In this document: piece by piece, positions 1-13,690 of the stretch
Position numbering within the stretch: position 1 is the stretch's first letter
Layout: each line of letters opens with the position of its first letter
Assembly (NCBI RefSeq): GCF_036014215.1
Contig: NZ_CP107921.1
Coordinates: 6,197,501-6,261,500, forward strand
DNA length: 64,000 nucleotides
Direction: 5' to 3'
Origin: Streptomyces sp. NBC_00440
GTDB lineage: Bacteria > Actinomycetota > Actinomycetes > Streptomycetales > Streptomycetaceae
Program-made: the position numbers and the translations under genes
The notes under the pieces: model-generated
What the model saw: the letters and a program-made list of their open reading frames with translations, nothing else
What the model was told of the DNA's origin: nothing
Database searches by the model: none

Positions 1-2986
<2,986 letters not shown>

Positions 2987-3064
2987 TCAGTTGCTCGCGT
3001 CCACTGTGTTAGTTCTGAAATAACGAACGACCGTGTTGTATCCGGTGTTGGTTAATTTCATAGT
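2987..3064 (+). other. 23S-5S internal transcribed spacer
   Basis: Short A+T-richer spacer between 23S and 5S in the rRNA operon. No tRNA is present in it. It contains a short inverted repeat (GTTAGTTCTGAAATAAC) that probably takes part in precursor processing; that role is inference. Confidence 0.7.
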
Positions 3065-3182
3065 GTTTCGGTGGTCATTGCGTTAGGGAAACGCCCGGTT
3101 ACATTCCGAACCCGGAAGCTAAGCCTTTCAGCGCCGATGGTACTGCAGGGGGGACCCTGTGGGAGAGTAGGACGCCGCCGAA
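3065..3182 (+). rRNA. rrf: 5S ribosomal RNA
   Basis: Starts GTTTCGGTGGTCATTGCG and ends ACGCCGCCGAAC, so the terminal stem closes. The internal CCGAACCCGGAAGCTAAG loop is canonical. It lies 78 nt behind the 23S 3' end and is followed directly by the operon terminator. Length is about 118 nt, normal for Streptomyces; the ends may be off by 1-2 nt. Confidence 0.97.
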
Positions 3183-3191
3183 CAATCTTTC

Positions 3192-3234
3192 AACGTCGGC
3201 CCCTGAACTTCGGTTCAGGGGCCGACGTTTTTTT
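3192..3234 (+). terminator. rRNA operon intrinsic terminator
   Basis: A perfect 17-bp stem (3192-3208 with 3213-3229) is closed by a TTCG tetraloop and followed by a run of T (3228-3234). This is a textbook factor-independent terminator ending the rRNA transcript. Confidence 0.95.
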
Positions 3235-3279
3235 ATGCCCTGTTACTTGGTGTTCACGTGCGGCAAGCAGCATGCAGTC

Positions 3280-3966
3280 ATGAGTACCGCGAGGTTCCTG
3301 AAGTCCGCAGGCGTCCGGGTCGGCGACGAGGTCGTCGTGCCGGCGTTCGGTGACGCCGAAGCGGCCGCGGCCGTGGTGATGGCCGGGGCCAGGCCTGTCT
3401 TCGCCGACATAGATCCCGAGAGCTACTGCCTCGACCCGGACGCGGTCGCAGCCGTACTCACCTCACGTACCACCGCAGTGGTTGCTGTCTCTGCCTTCGG
3501 GCACCCGCCGGACCTGGCGCGGATCAGTGAACTCGGGCGTATTCACGGGCTCCTGGTCGTCGGGCCCGGGGAGGCCGTCGGGGAGACCTTCGCCGCGGAC
3601 GAAGTCGAGCAGCGCCGTTCCTACGCGGCGTACTTGGGTGACCGGCTGACCGGGGTGCGGACACCGGCGCCGAACGCGGCGCACACGTACCAGCGTTACG
3701 TCGTGCGTGTGCCGGGCAACGGGCGCCCCGACCGTGACGCGTTCGCCCAGGCCTTGCGGCGCAGGGGTGTGGGGTGCGAGGTGCCGGTCACGACGCCCGT
3801 CCACCGTATGCCGGCCTTCCGCCGTGATGTGCGGCTGCCCGAGACCGAGCGGGCTGCCGACGAGACCCTCGCGCTTCCCCTGCACGGTTCGCTGCGCCGG
3901 CGTGAGCTCCAGCGCATGGTCTCCTCCTGCAACGCGCTCGGTGGCCTGCTCCAACCGGCTTTCTGA
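3280..3966 (+). CDS. DegT/DnrJ/EryC1-like protein lacking the aminotransferase core
   Basis: 228 aa against about 370 for the family. The N-terminus (GVRVGDEVVVPAFGDAE, then ARPVFADIDPESYCLDPDAV) and the C-terminus (YQRYVVRVPGNG..RDAFAQALRRRGV, TPVHRMPAFR) match the two ends of PLP-dependent sugar aminotransferases. The central block of about 100 residues, which would hold the PLP-binding Asp and Schiff-base Lys, is absent, so catalysis is unlikely. The reading frame is intact and the ends are well conserved, which argues for a maintained reduced protein rather than decay. I chose ATG 3280; an in-frame ATG at 3235 abuts the terminator T-run and has no ribosome-binding site. Function unknown. 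It stands alone between the rRNA operon and a tRNA. Confidence 0.75.
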   Translation: MSTARFLKSAGVRVGDEVVVPAFGDAEAAAAVVMAGARPVFADIDPESYCLDPDAVAAVLTSRTTAVVAVSAFGHPPDLARISELGRIHGLLVVGPGEAVGETFAADEVEQRRSYAAYLGDRLTGVRTPAPNAAHTYQRYVVRVPGNGRPDRDAFAQALRRRGVGCEVPVTTPVHRMPAFRRDVRLPETERAADETLALPLHGSLRRRELQRMVSSCNALGGLLQPAF

Positions 3967-4040
3967 GCAGGCGGCTTGGACCGGGCGCAGGACGGCGGAG
4001 CGGAGAGGGCGTGGTGGCGGGAAGCACCGTCGGTTTCGGG

Positions 4041-4046
4041 TATGAT
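4041..4046 (+). promoter_or_regulatory. -10 box of the tRNA-Thr promoter (candidate)
   Basis: TATGAT lies 16 nt before the mature tRNA start, a normal position for the -10 element of a stable-RNA promoter. The -35 region (about 4018-4023) does not match consensus. Confidence 0.5.
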
Positions 4047-4061
4047 CTATCTCGTTGCTGC

Positions 4062-4134
4062 GCCCCAATAGCTCAGTCGGTAGAGCGTCTCCATGGTAAG
4101 GAGAAGGTCTACGGTTCGATTCCGTATTGGGGCT
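4062..4134 (+). tRNA. tRNA-Thr (anticodon GGT)
   Basis: 73 nt with a 7-bp acceptor stem (GCCCCAA/TTGGGGC), a D arm (GCTCAGTCGGTAGAGC) and an anticodon stem TCTCC/GGAGA around loop ATGGTAA. That loop places GGT at positions 34-36. The T arm contains GGTTCGATTCC. The 3' CCA is not encoded, as is common in Streptomyces. It reads ACC and ACU threonine codons. Confidence 0.96.
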
Positions 4135-4143
4135 CTCACACCG

Positions 4144-4173
4144 AAAGGCCCCCGCCGGTTGGCGGGGGCCTTT
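4144..4173 (+). terminator. terminator after tRNA-Thr, probably bidirectional
   Basis: A perfect 13-bp stem AAAGGCCCCCGCC / GGCGGGGGCCTTT with a 4-nt loop lies 10 nt after the tRNA. The A and T runs at either end let it serve both the tRNA and the convergent osaC transcript, which stops at 4198. Confidence 0.85.
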
Positions 4174-4197
4174 CGCGTATCTGCCTGCCTGTCCGCG

Positions 4198-6855
4198 CTA
4201 CTTGGGCGGCTCGGGCACGCGCATGGCCAGGATCGCCATGTCGTCCGACGCCGGTTCGGCGGCGAACCGCTCGACCGCGCGCAGGATGCGGCCGGCCACC
4301 GCGCCCGCCGTCAGACCGGTGCAGGTGCTCAGCACGTCGGCCAGGCCGTCGTCGCCGAGCATCCGGGTGCCCTCGCGGCGCTCCGTGACGCCGTCCGTGA
4401 CGCAGAGCAGTACGTCGCCCGGTTCGAGGGTCACGCTCTGCTCGTAGAGTTCCAGGTCCTCCATCACGCCGAGCAGCGGCTGCGGTTCCGCCGCGGGCTC
4501 CACCGTGCCGTCCTGCCGCAGCCGCAGGGGGAGCGGATGCCCGGCGCAGACGACCTTGAGGAGGGCGCTGCCGTCCTCCTGGGGCCACAGCTCGCCGTAC
4601 AGGAGCGTGAGGAAGCGGCTGCGGGCGCCCTCGTCGAGGATCGCGGCGTTGAGCCGCTCCAGGACAGCGGGGCCGCCGAAGCCCTCCCTGGCGAGCAGCC
4701 GCAGCGCGTGGCGGGCCAGGCCGGTGACGGCGGCCGCCTCGGGGCCCGTACCGCAGACGTCGCCGATGGCGAAGCCGTAGGCACCGTCCCGGATGGGGAA
4801 GAGGTCGTAGAAGTCGCCGCCGACCTCGTTGCCCTCGCCCGCTGCCCGGTAGATGACCTCCACCTCGACATTGGGCACGTCCGGCAGGCCCGGCGGGAGC
4901 AGACTGCGTTGCAGGGCCTGGCTGATGGCGGTGCGCTCCGAGTACAGGCGGGCGTTGTCGAGCGCGAGCGCCGCCCGGCGCGAGAGGTCTTCGGCGAGCT
5001 CCAGGATCTCCTGGCGGAAGTGGTCGTCGGACGGTTTGCCGAGCGTGAGCATGCCGATGACGCGGTTCCGGGCGACCAGCGGCAGGACGACCGTCTCGCC
5101 GCCGACCGCGGCAGCTGTGGCGAGCGTGGTGCCGATGCCCGAACCGAGCGCCGGGCTCGACCCGAGGCCGAGGCTGCGCATGGATGACGTCAGTGCCGCC
5201 TGGTGCGCCGCCTCACCCGGGGCGGCCCAGCTGCGGGCGCCCGGGGTCGGGACGGGTTCGGGCGGGCTGATCCGGGAGAGCAGGGCCTTGAGGCCGTCGA
5301 TGCGCTCCTCGTCCTCGTGCAGGACGTAGGAGAGGTACGGCTCCGACGACTGGTCGGCGATCGTGTAGACGGCGCACCAGGCAGCCAGCGTCGGCACGGT
5401 CATCTGTGCCATCAGTGCCAGGGTCTGGTCGCGGTCCAGTGTGCCCGCCAGCAGGTCGGACGCTTCGACGAGGAACGAGAGCGAGCCGCGGCGCAGCTTC
5501 TCCAGCTCGCCGAGCCGGGCCGACTCGACGGCGAGTGCGATGCGGTCGGCGGCGAACTGGAGGCGCAGCGCCTGCTCGTTGGAGTACCGGCCCGGGGCCT
5601 CCGTCGAGACGCCGAGGGAGCCGGTGAGGCGGCCCTCGACCTTGAGCGGGACGGTGACGACCGAGCGCATGCCCGTGCCGTTCAGCAGCGGTACGGCGCC
5701 GGGCACCGCCGCCAGGTCCTCATGGACGGCCGGCATCCGCGCCGATCCGTACCGTCCGGTGCCCGCTTCGACGGGGACCCGGGCGAAGCGCTGGCGGGCG
5801 GATGGCAGCCCTGTCGTGGCCCGTACTTCGAGCTCCGTCTCGTCGTCCGTCGCGAGCAGCAGGAACGCGGCGTCGGCGTCGAGCATGTCCCGGGCGCGCT
5901 CGACGGTGCGCTGGAGGAGGCCGTCGAGGTCGTCGGGGGCGGGGGAGCCGATGAAGACTTCGAACGGGTCGGTGGTGCGGTGGTCGGAGAAGGAGTTCGA
6001 GTCGTTCTGCGGGGTGCGGGCCGGTGTCTGGAGGACCGCGCGCTCGTAGTCGTTGACCAGGAGGCAGACAGTGCTCGGTTCGCCCTGTGCGTCCCGCACC
6101 CGCAGATGCGCGGCATAGACGGGGGCGACCTTGCCGTCGGCGGCGCGGATGCCGTAGCTGCCCTCCCAGCGGGACAGCTGGAGGGCGTCGGCGATACCGG
6201 TGTTGGTGCCCGGGGTGTGCGGCCAGGCGGCGAAATCGGTGAGCTGCTTGCCGACGACCTGCTCGGCGGGGTGGCCGAAGAGCTCCGTCGCGTCCTCGTT
6301 CCAGGAGGAGACGGCGCCGGTCCGGTCGATCTGGATCACGGCCACGCGGACACGTCCGTCGGCCACGGGGAGAAGATCCACAGGGAGCAGCGGGCCCGCC
6401 GAGCGGGCGCCCACCGGGCGCTGCGGCAGGTCGAGTTGGAACCACACCTGCTTCTGGGTGGGCGTGTAGTCGACGCCCCAGCGGGAGGCGAGCGCCGCGC
6501 AGAGCAGCAGTCCGCGGCCGCCCTCCCGGTCCGGGCTCCCGAAGGACTGGCCGCTGCCCTGGAGCGGGACCTCACGCTCCGGGTAGTGGTCGGCGACCTC
6601 CACGCGGATCCCGTCCGCGGTCCGCAGGCACAGCACGTCGGCGGTGGTGCCCGCGTGGACCACCGCGTTGGTGACCAGTTCGCTGGTGAGGACGACCGCG
6701 TCGTCGACGACGTCGGAATATCCCCACCCCTGGAGGGTGTCACGTACAAAAGTACGGGCGGTCGCTACCGACCGTCCGACCGGTTCGAAACTGGCAGCCG
6801 CCCGCGCGGTGATCACAGAACTCCTCGTACGCGTCTCGACGCCCGGCTCTGCCAT
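4198..6855 (-). CDS. osaC: OsaC-like multidomain regulator: RsbW-type kinase, PAS, GAF, PP2C phosphatase
   Basis: 885 aa. Domains in order: an RsbW/SpoIIAB-like ATPase (about 25-140; N-box ELVTNAVVHA, G-box GGRGLLLCAA), a PAS domain (about 170-290; DRTGAVSSWNEDATELFGH), two GAF-like regions (about 310-640), and a C-terminal SpoIIE/RsbU PP2C phosphatase (about 660-880; GNEVGGDFYD, IGDVCGTGPEAA, CVTDGVTERRE). It combines an anti-sigma kinase with the phosphatase that would act on an anti-sigma antagonist. In S. coelicolor OsaC controls the osmotic-stress sigma factor SigB; no sigma gene lies in this window. It is divergent from osaAB across 268 bp, the same arrangement as the characterised locus. 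The assignment rests on architecture and synteny. Confidence 0.88.
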   Translation of the reverse strand: MAEPGVETRTRSSVITARAAASFEPVGRSVATARTFVRDTLQGWGYSDVVDDAVVLTSELVTNAVVHAGTTADVLCLRTADGIRVEVADHYPEREVPLQGSGQSFGSPDREGGRGLLLCAALASRWGVDYTPTQKQVWFQLDLPQRPVGARSAGPLLPVDLLPVADGRVRVAVIQIDRTGAVSSWNEDATELFGHPAEQVVGKQLTDFAAWPHTPGTNTGIADALQLSRWEGSYGIRAADGKVAPVYAAHLRVRDAQGEPSTVCLLVNDYERAVLQTPARTPQNDSNSFSDHRTTDPFEVFIGSPAPDDLDGLLQRTVERARDMLDADAAFLLLATDDETELEVRATTGLPSARQRFARVPVEAGTGRYGSARMPAVHEDLAAVPGAVPLLNGTGMRSVVTVPLKVEGRLTGSLGVSTEAPGRYSNEQALRLQFAADRIALAVESARLGELEKLRRGSLSFLVEASDLLAGTLDRDQTLALMAQMTVPTLAAWCAVYTIADQSSEPYLSYVLHEDEERIDGLKALLSRISPPEPVPTPGARSWAAPGEAAHQAALTSSMRSLGLGSSPALGSGIGTTLATAAAVGGETVVLPLVARNRVIGMLTLGKPSDDHFRQEILELAEDLSRRAALALDNARLYSERTAISQALQRSLLPPGLPDVPNVEVEVIYRAAGEGNEVGGDFYDLFPIRDGAYGFAIGDVCGTGPEAAAVTGLARHALRLLAREGFGGPAVLERLNAAILDEGARSRFLTLLYGELWPQEDGSALLKVVCAGHPLPLRLRQDGTVEPAAEPQPLLGVMEDLELYEQSVTLEPGDVLLCVTDGVTERREGTRMLGDDGLADVLSTCTGLTAGAVAGRILRAVERFAAEPASDDMAILAMRVPEPPK

Positions 6856-7123
6856 GTCTGTCGGCCCGCCCCTCGCTGCCCGGTTGGTAGTGCTGGTGCC
6901 TCCGCCCCCGCCGGGCGGACCGGGACGGTTGGACAGCCGGATGCCAGGTTACTTACCTTCGCTGTCCGTTTGGATGCCGGTTACTGGGTTTCCGCACCGA
7001 GTCTGCGGGGACGGTATGCAAAGCTGCCGAACTGTTATGGCCTGGTCCTGCCATGGTGAAACACTGGGCTAGCTTCTCGATTACAGCCCGGGCAGTACGG
7101 CCAACCCCTGCGGGAGGGACACG

Positions 7124-10100
7124 GTGGAGTCTGGCACGGCGGCGCGTGACAAGAACACGCGCGCAAAAAGCGGACAGTCGCCAAAAAAGCGACACCACGG
7201 GACAACTGAAGTGGATACCGCCGCCCTGGACAGACTGCTGACCGCTCTGGCCGCGATGCGCGACGGGAACTTCCGGCGGCGTCTGACGGTGTCCGGCGAC
7301 GGCACGATGGCCGAGATCGCGGCTGTCTTCAACGAGGTCGCCGACCGCAATCTCCATCTGACGGGTGAGATCGCGCGGGTGCGCAGGATGGTGGGCCGCG
7401 AGGGGAAGCTCACCGAAAGGCTGGAGACGGGGGCCCTGGAGGGTTCCTGGGCCGTCGCGATCGATGCGTCGAACGAGCTGGTGGACGATCTCGCACGGCC
7501 GGTCTCCGAGGTCGGCAGGGTGCTGTCGGCCGTGGCCGAGGGCGACCTCGAACAGCGGATGGACCTGCGCTCGCAGGCCATGGACGGCGTGGAGCGGCCG
7601 CTGCGCGGTGAGTTCCTGAAGGTCGCCCGTACCGTCAACAACCTGGTCGACCAGCTGTCGGCTTTCACCGACGAGGTGACGCGCGTCGCACTGGAGGTCG
7701 GTACCGAGGGCAAGCTCGGCGGTCAGGCCCAGGTGCGCGGTATGTCCGGTTCGTGGAAGGGCCTCACGGATTCGGTGAACACCATGGCGTACCGGCTGAC
7801 CGCGCAGGTGCGTGACATTGCTCTCGTCACGACCGCTGTGGCCCGGGGGGATCTGTCACGCAAGGTCACTGTCCATGTGGCCGGAGAGATGCTCCAGCTG
7901 AAGAACACCGTCAACACGATGGTCGATCAGCTGTCCTCGTTCTCGTCCGAGGTGACACGGGTCGCGCGTGAGGTCGGTACGGAGGGTGAGCTCGGCGGTC
8001 AGGCGGCTGTGCCCGGTGTGGCCGGCGTGTGGAAGGACCTCACCGACTCGGTGAACACGATGGCCGGGAACCTGACGTCGCAGGTGCGCGGTATCGCGGA
8101 GGTCACCACCGCGGTCGCCAACGGCGATCTCTCACAGAAGGTCACGGTGAGCGCGCGCGGCGAGGTCGCCCAGCTCGCCGAGACCATCAACCAGATGACC
8201 GAGACGCTGCGTACCTTCGCGGACGAAGTGACCCGGGTGGCCAGCGAGGTCGGCGCCGAGGGGCTGCTCGGTGGCCAGGCGCAGGTGCCGGGCGCCGCGG
8301 GCACCTGGAAGGACCTCACCGACTCCGTCAACACCGTCTTCCGCAACCTCACGACGCAGGTGCGGGACATCGCCCAGGTGACCACGGCGGTCGCCAACGG
8401 CGACATGACGCAGAAGGTCACGGTGAACGTGGCCGGGGAGATGCTGGAGCTGAAGAACACCGTCAACACGATGGTGGACCAGTTGCAGTCCTTCGGTTCC
8501 GAAGTGACGCGGGTGGCCCGTGAGGTCGGGGTCGAGGGGCGCCTCGGCGGGCAGGCCGAGGTACCGGGCGCGGCGGGTACGTGGAAGGACCTCACCGACT
8601 CGGTGAACACGGCCTTCCGTAACCTCACCGGCCAGGTGCGGGACATCGCGCAGGTCACGACCGCGGTCGCGAATGGTGATCTGTCGCAGAAGGTCACGGT
8701 GGACGTGGCCGGGGAGATGCTGGAGCTGAAGAACACCGTCAACACGATGGTGGCGCAGCTGTCCTCGTTCGCCGATCAGGTGACGCGGATGGCGCGCGAC
8801 GTGGGCACGGAGGGCCGGCTCGGCGGGCAGGCCCGGGTGGACGGCGTCAGCGGTACGTGGAAGGAACTCACCGACTCCGTCAACTTCATGGCGGGGAACC
8901 TCACGTCGCAGGTGCGCCAGATCGCGCAGGTGACCACCGCGGTGGCCCGGGGTGATCTGTCGCAGAAGATCGACGTGGACGCCCGTGGAGAGATCCTTGA
9001 ACTGAAGAACACCATCAACACGATGGTCGACCAGCTGTCCGCCTTCGCCGAGCAGGTGACCAGGGTCGCCCGCGAGGTCGGTACGGACGGCCGGCTCGGC
9101 GGTCAGGCGCAGGTGCCCGGTGTGGCCGGGGTGTGGCGCGATCTGACCGACTCGGTGAACGGGATGGCGGGCAACCTCACCGCTCAGGTCCGCAACATCG
9201 CGCAGGTCGCGACCGCGGTGGCCCGGGGTGACCTGTCGCAGAAGATCGACGTGGACGCGCGCGGCGAGATCCTGGAGCTCAAGAACACCCTGAACACGAT
9301 GGTCGACCAGCTGTCGTCGTTCGCGGAGCAGGTGACGCGGGTCGCGCGCGAGGTGGGCACCGAGGGGATCCTGGGTGGCCAGGCGGAGGTCCAGGGCGTC
9401 TCCGGTACCTGGAAGGATCTCACCCAGTCCGTCAACTTCATGGCGAACAACCTGACCTCGCAGGTGCGGAACATCGCCGAGGTGACCACGGCGGTCGCCA
9501 AGGGTGATCTGTCGAAGAAGATCACTGTCGACGCCAAGGGTGAGATCCTCGAACTGGTCACGACCGTCAACACGATGGTCGACCAGCTGTCGTCGTTCGC
9601 CGAGCAGGTGACGCGGGTGGCACGTGAGGTGGGTACCGAGGGCATCCTCGGCGGCCAGGCACGGGTGCGCGGGGTCACCGGCATCTGGGAAGACCTCAGC
9701 GACAACGTGAACCTGATGGCCAACAACCTGACCAGCCAGGTGCGGAACATCTCCCAGGTCGCCACGGCGGTCGCCAACGGCGATCTGACCAAGAAGGTGA
9801 CCGTGGAGGCGCGCGGCGAGGTCGCGCAGCTCGCGGACACGGTCAACACGATGGTGACGACGCTGTCCTCGTTCGCGGACGAAGTGACGCGGGTGGCACG
9901 TGAGGTGGGTACGGACGGCTCGCTCGGCGGGCAGGCCCGGGTGCCGGGAGTCGCCGGTACGTGGAAGGACCTCACCGAGTCGGTGAACTCGATGGCGTCC
10001 AATCTGACCGGGCAGGTGCGCCAGATCGCCACGGTCACCACGGCCATCGCCAAGGGCGATCTGACGAAGAAGATCGACATCGATGCCCAGGGCGAGATCC

Positions 10101-12610
10101 TGGAGCTGAAGACCACCATCAACACCATGGTCGACCAGCTGTCGAGCTTCGCCGAGCAGGTGACCAGGGTGGCCCGCGAGGTGGGCACCGAGGGCCAGCT
10201 GGGCGGGCAGGCGCGGGTGCGTGATGTGGACGGCACCTGGCGCGACCTGACCGAGTCGGTGAACGAGATGGCCGGGAACCTGACCCGTCAGGTGCGCGCC
10301 ATCGCGGCCGTGGCCACCGCGGTGACCCGCGGCGATCTCAATCTCAAGATCGATGTGGACGCCGCCGGCGAGATCCAGGCGCTCCAGGACAACATCAACA
10401 CGATGATCGCCAACCTGCGTGACACCACGGTCGCCAACAAGGAGCAGGACTGGCTGAAGGGCAACCTCGCCCGTATCTCCGGTCTGATGCAGGGGCGCCG
10501 GGAACTGGTGGATGTGGCGTCGCTCATCATGAGCGAGCTCACGCCGGTGGTCTCGGCCCAGCACGGCGCGTTCTTCCTGGCGGTGCCGACCGGGTCCGCC
10601 GCGGAGAGCGGCGCGGACGCCGAGAACGCGTACGAGCTGCGAATGCACGGCAGTTACGGCTACTCCGCGGGCTCCATGCCGACGACGTTCCGGCCGGGGG
10701 AGACGCTCATCGGCACGGCTGCCGAGGAGAAGCGCACGATCCTGGTGGAGAACGTGCCGCCGGGGTACCTGAAGATCTCGTCCGGTCTCGGTGAGGCGCC
10801 GCCCGCGCATGTGATCGTGCTGCCGGTGCTCTTCGACGGGAATGTCCTCGGGGTGATCGAGCTGGCCTCCTTCCAGCCCTTCACACATATCCAGAAGGAC
10901 TTCCTCAACCAGATCGCCGAAATGATCGCGACGAGCGTCAACACCATCAGCGTCAATTCGAAGACCGAGGTGCTGCTCAAGCAGTCGCAGGAGCTGACCG
11001 AGCAGCTCCGGGAGCGTTCGGCCGAACTGGAGAACCGGCAGAAGGCACTTCAGGCCTCGAATGCCGAACTGGAGGAAAAGGCCGAGCTGCTGGCCCAGCA
11101 GAACCGCGATATCGAGGTGAAGAACACCGAGATCGAGGAGGCCAGGCAGGTCCTGGAGGAGCGTGCGGAGCAGCTCGCGGTCTCGATGCGCTACAAGTCC
11201 GAGTTCCTGGCGAACATGTCGCACGAGCTGCGTACACCGCTCAATTCACTGCTGATTCTCGCGAAGCTGCTCGCCGACAACGCCGAGGGGAATCTCTCCC
11301 CGAAGCAGGTGGAGTTCGCGGAGACGATTCACGGTGCGGGTTCGGATCTGCTCCAGCTGATCAACGACATTCTGGATCTGTCCAAGGTCGAGGCGGGCAA
11401 GATGGATGTCAGCCCGACCCGTATCGCGCTGGTGCAGCTCGTCGACTACGTCGAGGCCACCTTCCGGCCGCTCACGGCCGAGAAGGGCCTGGACTTCTCC
11501 GTACGGGTCTCGCCCGAACTGCCCGCGACGCTGCACACGGACGAGCAGCGGCTGCTGCAGGTGCTGCGGAACCTCCTCTCCAACGCGGTGAAGTTCACCG
11601 ACACCGGGGCGGTGGAGCTGGTCATCAGGCCCGCCAACGCCAATGTGCCGAACGCCATCCGTGAGCAGCTGCTCGAAGCGGGCTCGCTGCGCGACGCCGA
11701 CGCGGATCTGATCGCCTTCTCGGTCACCGACACCGGGATCGGAATCGCGGCGAGCAAGATGCGGGTGATCTTCGAGGCCTTCAAGCAGGCGGACGGGACC
11801 ACCAGCCGCAAGTACGGCGGTACGGGGCTCGGTCTGTCCATCAGCCGGGAGATCGCGCGGCTGCTCGGCGGTGAGATCCACGCGGCGAGCGAGCCGGGGC
11901 GCGGGTCGACGTTCACGCTCTATCTGCCGCTGCACGCCAGCGAGCTGCCTCCCCAGGGGTACCCGCAGCTGACCCCGGGCGGCCTGGAGCGGGCGCCCGG
12001 CGGGACGGACGAAGGGGTGCGGGCCGAGGCGGGCCAGGCGCCCGGGATGGCGCCCACGGACGGCCAGGGCGGTCCGGCGGAGCTGTTCCGCCGGCGGCGC
12101 CGCAAGTCGCTGGGGTCGTCCGGCGGACGGCCCGCGCTGCCCGCCAGTTCAGGTGTGCAGGCAGCGACCTCGGAGCCGGAGACGTGGGTGGAGGAGACCG
12201 AGGAGACGGCGAAGCCGCGCCGGGTCTTCCAGTTCAACAGCGAGAAGGTACTGATCGTCGACGACGACATCCGCAACGTCTTCGCGCTCACCAGCGTCCT
12301 CGAACAGCACGGTCTCTCGGTGCTGTACGCGGAGAACGGGCGTGAGGGCATCGAAGTCCTGGAGCAGCACGACGACGTGACGCTCGTTCTGATGGACATC
12401 ATGATGCCGGAGATGGACGGTTATGCGACGACGACGGCCATCCGCAGGATGCCGCAGTTCGCCGGGCTGCCGATCATCGCGCTCACCGCGAAGGCGATGA
12501 AGGGCGACCGGGAGAAGGCCATCGAATCCGGTGCTTCCGACTATGTCACCAAGCCTGTGGATCCTGATCATTTGCTCACAGTAATGGAGCAGTGGATGCG
12601 CGGTGAGTGA
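7124..12610 (+). CDS. osaA: OsaA-like giant hybrid histidine kinase with about 12 HAMP repeats
   Basis: 1828 aa, GTG start with GGGAGG 5-7 nt upstream. Residues about 40-1110 are a tandem array of HAMP units with a 92-aa period; each unit reads roughly IAxVTTAVAxGDLSxK, then [20 protein letters not shown], then LGGQAxVxGVxGxW. A GAF domain follows (about 1125-1270), then a coiled coil, HisKA (MSHELRTPL, His near 1366), HATPase ([23 protein letters not shown]), a low-complexity linker, and a C-terminal receiver domain ([11 protein letters not shown], Asp near 1757; TAKA; K in YVTKP). There is no membrane segment, so it is cytoplasmic, like Nik1/Group III osmosensing kinases. It lies 255 bp before osaB, its expected partner in osmoadaptation. 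Confidence 0.92.
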   Translation: MESGTAARDKNTRAKSGQSPKKRHHGTTEVDTAALDRLLTALAAMRDGNFRRRLTVSGDGTMAEIAAVFNEVADRNLHLTGEIARVRRMVGREGKLTERLETGALEGSWAVAIDASNELVDDLARPVSEVGRVLSAVAEGDLEQRMDLRSQAMDGVERPLRGEFLKVARTVNNLVDQLSAFTDEVTRVALEVGTEGKLGGQAQVRGMSGSWKGLTDSVNTMAYRLTAQVRDIALVTTAVARGDLSRKVTVHVAGEMLQLKNTVNTMVDQLSSFSSEVTRVAREVGTEGELGGQAAVPGVAGVWKDLTDSVNTMAGNLTSQVRGIAEVTTAVANGDLSQKVTVSARGEVAQLAETINQMTETLRTFADEVTRVASEVGAEGLLGGQAQVPGAAGTWKDLTDSVNTVFRNLTTQVRDIAQVTTAVANGDMTQKVTVNVAGEMLELKNTVNTMVDQLQSFGSEVTRVAREVGVEGRLGGQAEVPGAAGTWKDLTDSVNTAFRNLTGQVRDIAQVTTAVANGDLSQKVTVDVAGEMLELKNTVNTMVAQLSSFADQVTRMARDVGTEGRLGGQARVDGVSGTWKELTDSVNFMAGNLTSQVRQIAQVTTAVARGDLSQKIDVDARGEILELKNTINTMVDQLSAFAEQVTRVAREVGTDGRLGGQAQVPGVAGVWRDLTDSVNGMAGNLTAQVRNIAQVATAVARGDLSQKIDVDARGEILELKNTLNTMVDQLSSFAEQVTRVAREVGTEGILGGQAEVQGVSGTWKDLTQSVNFMANNLTSQVRNIAEVTTAVAKGDLSKKITVDAKGEILELVTTVNTMVDQLSSFAEQVTRVAREVGTEGILGGQARVRGVTGIWEDLSDNVNLMANNLTSQVRNISQVATAVANGDLTKKVTVEARGEVAQLADTVNTMVTTLSSFADEVTRVAREVGTDGSLGGQARVPGVAGTWKDLTESVNSMASNLTGQVRQIATVTTAIAKGDLTKKIDIDAQGEILELKTTINTMVDQLSSFAEQVTRVAREVGTEGQLGGQARVRDVDGTWRDLTESVNEMAGNLTRQVRAIAAVATAVTRGDLNLKIDVDAAGEIQALQDNINTMIANLRDTTVANKEQDWLKGNLARISGLMQGRRELVDVASLIMSELTPVVSAQHGAFFLAVPTGSAAESGADAENAYELRMHGSYGYSAGSMPTTFRPGETLIGTAAEEKRTILVENVPPGYLKISSGLGEAPPAHVIVLPVLFDGNVLGVIELASFQPFTHIQKDFLNQIAEMIATSVNTISVNSKTEVLLKQSQELTEQLRERSAELENRQKALQASNAELEEKAELLAQQNRDIEVKNTEIEEARQVLEERAEQLAVSMRYKSEFLANMSHELRTPLNSLLILAKLLADNAEGNLSPKQVEFAETIHGAGSDLLQLINDILDLSKVEAGKMDVSPTRIALVQLVDYVEATFRPLTAEKGLDFSVRVSPELPATLHTDEQRLLQVLRNLLSNAVKFTDTGAVELVIRPANANVPNAIREQLLEAGSLRDADADLIAFSVTDTGIGIAASKMRVIFEAFKQADGTTSRKYGGTGLGLSISREIARLLGGEIHAASEPGRGSTFTLYLPLHASELPPQGYPQLTPGGLERAPGGTDEGVRAEAGQAPGMAPTDGQGGPAELFRRRRRKSLGSSGGRPALPASSGVQAATSEPETWVEETEETAKPRRVFQFNSEKVLIVDDDIRNVFALTSVLEQHGLSVLYAENGREGIEVLEQHDDVTLVLMDIMMPEMDGYATTTAIRRMPQFAGLPIIALTAKAMKGDREKAIESGASDYVTKPVDPDHLLTVMEQWMRGE

Positions 12611-12865
12611 TCGATTGATGAGTGAATCTCCATGAGTTGCTGACTGACTGTGGCCGAAGGCGTGTGAGGCGGGCGTATTCGGGGAACCTTCTGGTCTCCC
12701 GGCGCGTTTCTGCTACATGTGCCGTGACATCGCGGTGACATAGCGGTGACAGGGTGTGGCGACAGGCGGGGTGCGGTTACCATGACCGGCACAAGGACGG
12801 ACGGCGTTACGGAGCTGTCCCCTGGGGCGGCGCCCGGTGCACTGCCGGGACGAGGAGGACGGGCC

Positions 12866-13546
12866 ATGGTGCAGAAGGCCAAGATCCTCCTGGTCGATGA
12901 CCGGCCGGAGAATCTGCTGGCGCTGGAGGCCATTCTCTCCGCGCTCGATCAGACACTGGTGCGGGCATCGTCCGGGGAGGAAGCGCTCAAAGCGCTGCTG
13001 ACGGATGACTTCGCAGTGATTCTGCTGGATGTCCAGATGCCGGGCATGGACGGTTTCGAGACCGCCGCGCACATCAAGCGGCGGGAGCGGACCCGGGACA
13101 TCCCGATCATCTTCCTCACCGCGATCAACCACGGGCCGCACCACACCTTCCGGGGGTACGCCGCGGGGGCTGTCGACTACATCTCGAAGCCCTTCGACCC
13201 GTGGGTGCTGCGCGCGAAGGTGTCGGTCTTCGTCGAGCTCTACATGAAGAACTGCCAACTGCGCGAGCAGGCGGCGCTGCTGCGCCTCCAGCTCGACGGC
13301 AGCGCTCCGGCCGTCGGCGACACCAAGGAGCCCGCGGGGCTGCTGGCCGAACTGTCCGCACGTCTCGCGGCAGTTGAGGAGCAGGCCGAGGCGCTCTCGA
13401 AGCAGCTCGACGAGGAGTCGGCGGACGCGGCCGCGGTCGCCACCGCCGCCCATCTGGAGCGCAAACTCACCGGTCTCCGCAGGGCTCTGGACGCGCTGGA
13501 ACCGGGCACGGGCGGCCCGACTGCCGCGCTCCCCTCGCAGAATTGA
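12866..13546 (+). CDS. osaB: OsaB-like response regulator with C-terminal coiled coil
   Basis: 226 aa. Residues 1-125 form a receiver domain (ILLVDDRPENLLALEA; phospho-Asp in VILLDVQMPGMDG; T in FLTAIN; K in YISKPFDPW). The rest is an Ala/Glu/Leu-rich coiled coil (LLRLQL..., AVEEQAEALSKQLDEES) with no DNA-binding domain, so the output is probably protein-protein. I chose ATG 12866 because GAGGAGGAC lies 6-8 nt upstream; the frame stays open further upstream but no better site is seen. S. coelicolor OsaB is needed for aerial growth at high osmolarity. The spacing behind osaA fits joint regulation. Confidence 0.9.
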   Translation: MVQKAKILLVDDRPENLLALEAILSALDQTLVRASSGEEALKALLTDDFAVILLDVQMPGMDGFETAAHIKRRERTRDIPIIFLTAINHGPHHTFRGYAAGAVDYISKPFDPWVLRAKVSVFVELYMKNCQLREQAALLRLQLDGSAPAVGDTKEPAGLLAELSARLAAVEEQAEALSKQLDEESADAAAVATAAHLERKLTGLRRALDALEPGTGGPTAALPSQN

Positions 13547-13690
13547 CGGTCTGTCCGGTGACCGCCCCTGCTGAGGGCGTGTCACCACACGTCACGGCAC
13601 GTCAAGAAGGCGTGTTCACCCCGGCGACACGAACGGGTGAAGCGGTCAGCACACGTGTCCGTCGCCGCGGACACAGGTAACCTCGGCTCC

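Noticed and set aside
3235..3279. Upstream start for the DegT-like gene
   Set aside because: The ATG at 3235 directly follows the terminator T run and has no ribosome-binding site; family similarity starts after 3280.
4198..7060. Long plus-strand frames opposite osaC
   Set aside because: They read His/Asp/Gly/Arg-rich shadow protein antisense to a well-supported multidomain gene.
8132..11224. 1030-codon open frame antisense to osaA
   Set aside because: It is a frame shadow: osaA is a clear multidomain protein with high G+C third positions, and the antisense frame reads His/Arg/Asp-rich repetitive sequence with no domain.
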